Source: Candidatus Rokuibacteriota bacterium
GTDB taxonomy: Bacteria; Methylomirabilota; Methylomirabilia; Rokubacteriales; CSP1-6
NCBI GenBank assembly: GCA_016188005.1
Contig: JACPIQ010000056.1
Location: 1 to 64,000 of the forward strand
DNA: 64,000 nucleotides
Direction of reading: 5' to 3'
The notes beneath the pieces are model-generated. The model was given only the letters and a program-made list of their open reading frames with translations. It did no database searches and had not been told where the DNA came from. Numbering within the stretch: the first letter of the stretch is position 1; every line of letters starts with the position of its first letter. A program made the translations under genes and the position numbers. Of this stretch, positions 61,543-64,000 are shown piece by piece.

Positions 61543-62584
61543 GTCGCGCATCCTGCGCGCCGGCGCGACGCGCCGGAGAGCCATCGGCGGCTGCAGTGGC
61601 GAGGAACGCCTCGAGCGGCGTCTGCGTGATTCCGGGCCCGAAGAGGAGGCCGCCCTCGGTGCAGTTGTGCGTCTCGCAGTCGGAGCCGGCGGCCAGCTCG
61701 AGAAAGACCTCGCGGAACCAGTGGTAGGCCGGGTCGCTGAACCAGACCTCGCCCGTCGCGGGATGCACGGTGTGCATGAAGGCCTCGGGGTACCGGGCGC
61801 CCAGGAGCTCGACCAGCTCCGGGTAGTACTGGGTCTTCGCATAGGGCGTGCCCGGCGCGTAGCCCAGGTCCATGCCCACCAGCGCGATCCGCCGCTTGCC
61901 GAGCACGGCATGGGTGAGCACCCAGGCCGCCGTCCCCACGTTGCCGCCGCCGTTGAGGCAGGGCAGGCCGTTCATCTCCCAGAGGCGGCGAGAGAGGCTG
62001 CCGGGGCGCTCGTAGTCGTCGGGCATCGGGTTCCACCAGAAGATCTCCAGGCCCGCCCGCTCGCAGCGGTCCACCACCGCGGGCGCGACGGATGTCGCCG
62101 CGGCGACCTTGATCTTCGGGCTGCAGGCGTCCACGAGCTCGATGAGGGCCTGGTTGGCGGCGACCTCGTCCTGGCTGTGCACGGGGTCCATCTCCTGGCG
62201 GCGGAAGTAGTCGTCAGCGGAGGGCGCGGTCAGCCGGGGGTCCCCGAACCAGCGCACGATGCGCTCCGGATGCGGGTCCACGCTCACCACGACGTGCGGG
62301 AGGACGCCGACCCGAAGGCAGGCGCCGAGGGCCCCGTCCACCGCCACGATCGTGCCTGCGAAGCCCGAGGCCCGCAGGCGCTCGAGGCTCCGCCGGCGGG
62401 CCAGGCTGGGCCCGGCCGCCACGACCACCGCGGCGCTCCCGGTCCCGAGGGAGGCCTCGGCGAGCTCGAGGACGGAGCGCACGATACGGGGCCGGTTCCG
62501 CTCGGCATTGGCGAGCCCGACGGCCGCCACGCGCTCGAACGTCGCCGCCTCGAGCGCGCTAGCTATTCGTCGGCCCAGGTCCAT
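61535..62584 (-). CDS. DUF115 (Maf-type) glycosyltransferase-like protein
   Basis: 349 residues. VVVAAGPSLARRRSLERLRA, TIVAVDGALGACLRVGVLPH, VVVSVDPHPERIVRWFG, GGGNVGTAAWVLTHAVLGKR, IALVGMDLGYAPGTPYAKTQ, NCTEGGLLFGPGI. These are the DUF115/MAF_flag10 motifs. Maf proteins transfer pseudaminic or legionaminic acid onto flagellin; the same domain also occurs in archaeal pterin kinase MptE, but the neighbouring nonulosonate genes favour Maf. No flagellar gene is in this window, so the acceptor could be another surface protein. Confidence 0.85.
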   Translation of the reverse strand: MDLGRRIASALEAATFERVAAVGLANAERNRPRIVRSVLELAEASLGTGSAAVVVAAGPSLARRRSLERLRASGFAGTIVAVDGALGACLRVGVLPHVVVSVDPHPERIVRWFGDPRLTAPSADDYFRRQEMDPVHSQDEVAANQALIELVDACSPKIKVAAATSVAPAVVDRCERAGLEIFWWNPMPDDYERPGSLSRRLWEMNGLPCLNGGGNVGTAAWVLTHAVLGKRRIALVGMDLGYAPGTPYAKTQYYPELVELLGARYPEAFMHTVHPATGEVWFSDPAYHWFREVFLELAAGSDCETHNCTEGGLLFGPGITQTPLEAFLATAAADGSPARRAGAQDARHG

Positions 62585-62873
62585 CGCCCACTTCCGGTGG
62601 CTCGCCGCCTCGGGTCCCCATCTCCGCTCGCCTCGCCTCCGGCTCCGGCTCGCCCCCTCGCTCCGCTCGGGACATCCCCATCTCCGCTCGCCTCGCCTCC
62701 GGCTGCGGCTCGCCCTTCCATATCAGCCGCTTCTTGCTCACGAAGCAGATGCTGCCGCCGAGCCGCGAGAGCGCCTTGCGCTCGAACGCGTCGGCAGCGT
62801 CGGCGGTCCCCTCGGCGGCATCGGCCTCGATCTTCGCATCGAGCTCGTAGTTGCCCTTCAGATAGTCGCTCAT
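62559..62873 (-). CDS. Small hypothetical protein with duplicated C-terminal segment
   Basis: 104 residues, starts MSDYLKGNYELDAKIEAD, acidic, then ALSRLGGSICFVSKKRLIW and a repeated GEP(Q/E)PEARRAEMG segment encoded by the 39-bp direct repeat. No known domain. Overlaps the DUF115 start by 26 bp and follows the ABC exporter by 23 bp. The tandem duplication and Glu/Arg bias suggest that the last ~45 residues are low-complexity expansion. Confidence 0.5.
   Translation of the reverse strand: MSDYLKGNYELDAKIEADAAEGTADAADAFERKALSRLGGSICFVSKKRLIWKGEPQPEARRAEMGMSRAERGGEPEPEARRAEMGTRGGEPPEVGDGPGPTNS
62616..62714. repeat. 39-bp in-frame direct repeat
   Basis: Bases 62616-62654 recur at 62676-62714 (60-bp period, one difference in the second half: GGCTCCGGCT versus GGCTGCGGCT). 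The repeat keeps the reading frame of the small hypothetical protein and encodes its duplicated EARRAEMG segment. Confidence 0.75.
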
Positions 62874-62896
62874 GCTGTCCCCCCGGGCCGCGCGGG

Positions 62897-64000
62897 CTAG
62901 GGCCGCGCCGCCGTCTCCCGCTCGGTGAACTGCAGCCGGTAGAGCCGTGCGTACGTCTCGTTGGAGTCGAGCAGCTCGCCGTGGCGGCCGATGGCCTCGA
63001 TGCCTCCCTTGCCGAGGACGATGATCTTGTCCGCGTGGAGCACCGTCGAGAGCCGGTGCGCGATGACGATGGACGTGGTCCCCTCGATGACGCGGTCGAT
63101 GGCCTCCTGCACCAGCCGCTCCGACTCGCTGTCGAGCGAGCTGGTCGCCTCGTCGAGAACGAGGAGGGCGGGGCGGGCCACGATCGCGCGCGCGATGGCG
63201 ATCCGCTGCCGCTGCCCCCCGGACAGGCGGATACCTCGGTCCCCCACCACGGTCTCGTACCCCTCGGGGAACTCCGTGACGAACTCGTGGGCGTTGGCGA
63301 TCGTGGCCGCGCGGACGATGTCGGCCTCCGACAGCCCCTCGCGCCCGTAGGCGATGTTGTCACGGATGCTGGCGTTGAAGAGGAGGGCCTCCTGCGAGAC
63401 CACGCCGAAGAGCCGCCGGTACGCGGCCTGCCGCAGACTCCGCAGGTCGCGGCCGTCGATGGTGATGGCGCCTGCCACCGGGTCGTAGAGACGGAGGATC
63501 AGATCGGCCAGCGTGGACTTGCCCACCCCGCTCGGCCCGACGAGGGCCACGACCTCACCCTTGAGGACCTCGAAGCTCACCCGCTCCAGCACGGGCTCGC
63601 CGCCGTAGTGGAACGACACGTCGCGGAGACGGATCCGGTCCCGGAACGCGCTGATGGACTCCGGCCCGTCCTCGACCGCGGGCCGCTGCGCGAAGAGCTC
63701 GCTCACCCGGGTCGAGGCCGCCAGGGCGGACTGCAGCTGCGTGTAGGCCGACCCCAGGAGCCCGAGCTGCGCCATCAGCGCTCGCCCGACATAGAGGAAG
63801 AGGAAGAAGGTGGGGACAGCCATCCGGCCAGCCAGCAGCTCATAGGCGGCCAGCACGAGGAAGCTCGCCTCCACGACGTAGTTGACCACGCTCCGGGCGG
63901 GCTCTTCCACGTGCTTGTAGACGCCGAACTTCACGTTGAGCCGGACCACGTCGGCCAGGATCCTGGCCGCGCCGGCCCGCTCGAAGGCTTCGGCCCCGAA
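62897..64000 (-). CDS. ABC exporter, MsbA-like (5' end outside window)
   Basis: Only the C-terminal part is present; the frame continues off the right edge. TM segments (VVNYVVEASFLVLAAYELLA, PTFFLFLYVGRALMAQLGLL) and a full nucleotide-binding domain: Walker A GPSGVGKSTLADLILRLYD, signature IRLSGGQRQRIAIARAI, Walker B LLVLDEATSSLDSES, H-loop IVIAHRLSTVLHADK. Type IV exporter fused in one chain, likely flipping a lipid-linked glycan for this locus. Orientation and spacing make it the first known gene of the same transcript. Confidence 0.9.
   Translation of the reverse strand, partial: FGAEAFERAGAARILADVVRLNVKFGVYKHVEEPARSVVNYVVEASFLVLAAYELLAGRMAVPTFFLFLYVGRALMAQLGLLGSAYTQLQSALAASTRVSELFAQRPAVEDGPESISAFRDRIRLRDVSFHYGGEPVLERVSFEVLKGEVVALVGPSGVGKSTLADLILRLYDPVAGAITIDGRDLRSLRQAAYRRLFGVVSQEALLFNASIRDNIAYGREGLSEADIVRAATIANAHEFVTEFPEGYETVVGDRGIRLSGGQRQRIAIARAIVARPALLVLDEATSSLDSESERLVQEAIDRVIEGTTSIVIAHRLSTVLHADKIIVLGKGGIEAIGRHGELLDSNETYARLYRLQFTERETAARP

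Noticed and set aside
61535-62584. MptE-type 6-hydroxymethylpterin diphosphokinase
   Set aside because: The DUF115 domain is shared, but the neighbours are nonulosonate genes and there is no pterin gene nearby.
1-64000. CRISPR array, rRNA, tRNA, prophage or insertion sequence
   Set aside because: I found no regularly spaced repeats, no tRNA-like cloverleaf, no rRNA conserved blocks and no transposase or integrase motifs.

Overview
The window looks like chromosome from a high-GC, free-living, probably uncultured bacterium. Clues are dense G/C-rich third codon positions, frequent GTG starts, a Bpa-type proteasome activator ending in GQYL, an archaeal-type FBP aldolase/phosphatase and a large trehalose/alpha-glucan locus. 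This mix suggests Candidatus Rokubacteria/Methylomirabilota or a neighbouring lineage; that is inference from gene content, with no rRNA or marker gene present. I see no tRNA, rRNA, transposase, integrase or CRISPR array.

Left part (1-17576): a DUF72 protein, the proteasome activator Bpa, a small secreted protein and a small MscS-like membrane protein lead into a carbohydrate island. treY and treZ (trehalose from glucan ends) face glgM (maltose-1-phosphate synthase). Divergent from glgM runs a tightly coupled operon: a DUF5752 protein, a TreT-like GT-B protein, a GT81/GGS-like GT-A protein, glgE, treS and maltokinase. The TreYZ, TreS-Mak and GlgM-GlgE routes are therefore all present. The two glycosyltransferase-like proteins beside DUF5752 have lost the residues expected for catalysis, so this trio is the most unusual item on the left side.

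Middle part (17600-32780): an envelope/metabolic stretch with a TM-anchored Pro/Ala-rich protein, three DUF1344-type periplasmic proteins, a trypsin-like lipoprotein, an MscS channel coupled to the FBP aldolase/phosphatase, and a complete amino-acid ABC operon headed by a GntR regulator and a class III aminotransferase. An operator-like palindrome lies at the GntR start codon. Next come a ubiG-like pseudogene with two frameshifts, a divergent HxlR/DoxX pair followed by a CDGSH protein, an aspartic-protease-like lipoprotein, a zinc-less MDR oxidoreductase and a truncated LLM flavin oxidoreductase.

Right part (32777-64000, all minus strand): a surface-glycan locus. It has an O-antigen ligase/polymerase, an undecaprenyl-phosphate sugar transferase, six classical glycosyltransferases interleaved with six SAM methyltransferases, a polysaccharide deacetylase, and nucleotide-sugar genes. 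A nonulosonic-acid set follows: LegC-type aminotransferase, CBS-nucleotidyltransferase (PtmE type), LegG/NeuC, LegI/NeuB, LegH/NeuD, LegF/NeuA and a PtmF-like oxidoreductase. With these are a 654-residue putative glycosyltransferase, a B12-binding radical SAM protein, a DUF115 (Maf-type) protein and an ABC exporter cut by the window edge. Nearly all are translationally coupled (ATGA/GTGA), so the locus is probably one or two very long transcripts making a methylated, nonulosonate-containing glycan or glycoprotein.
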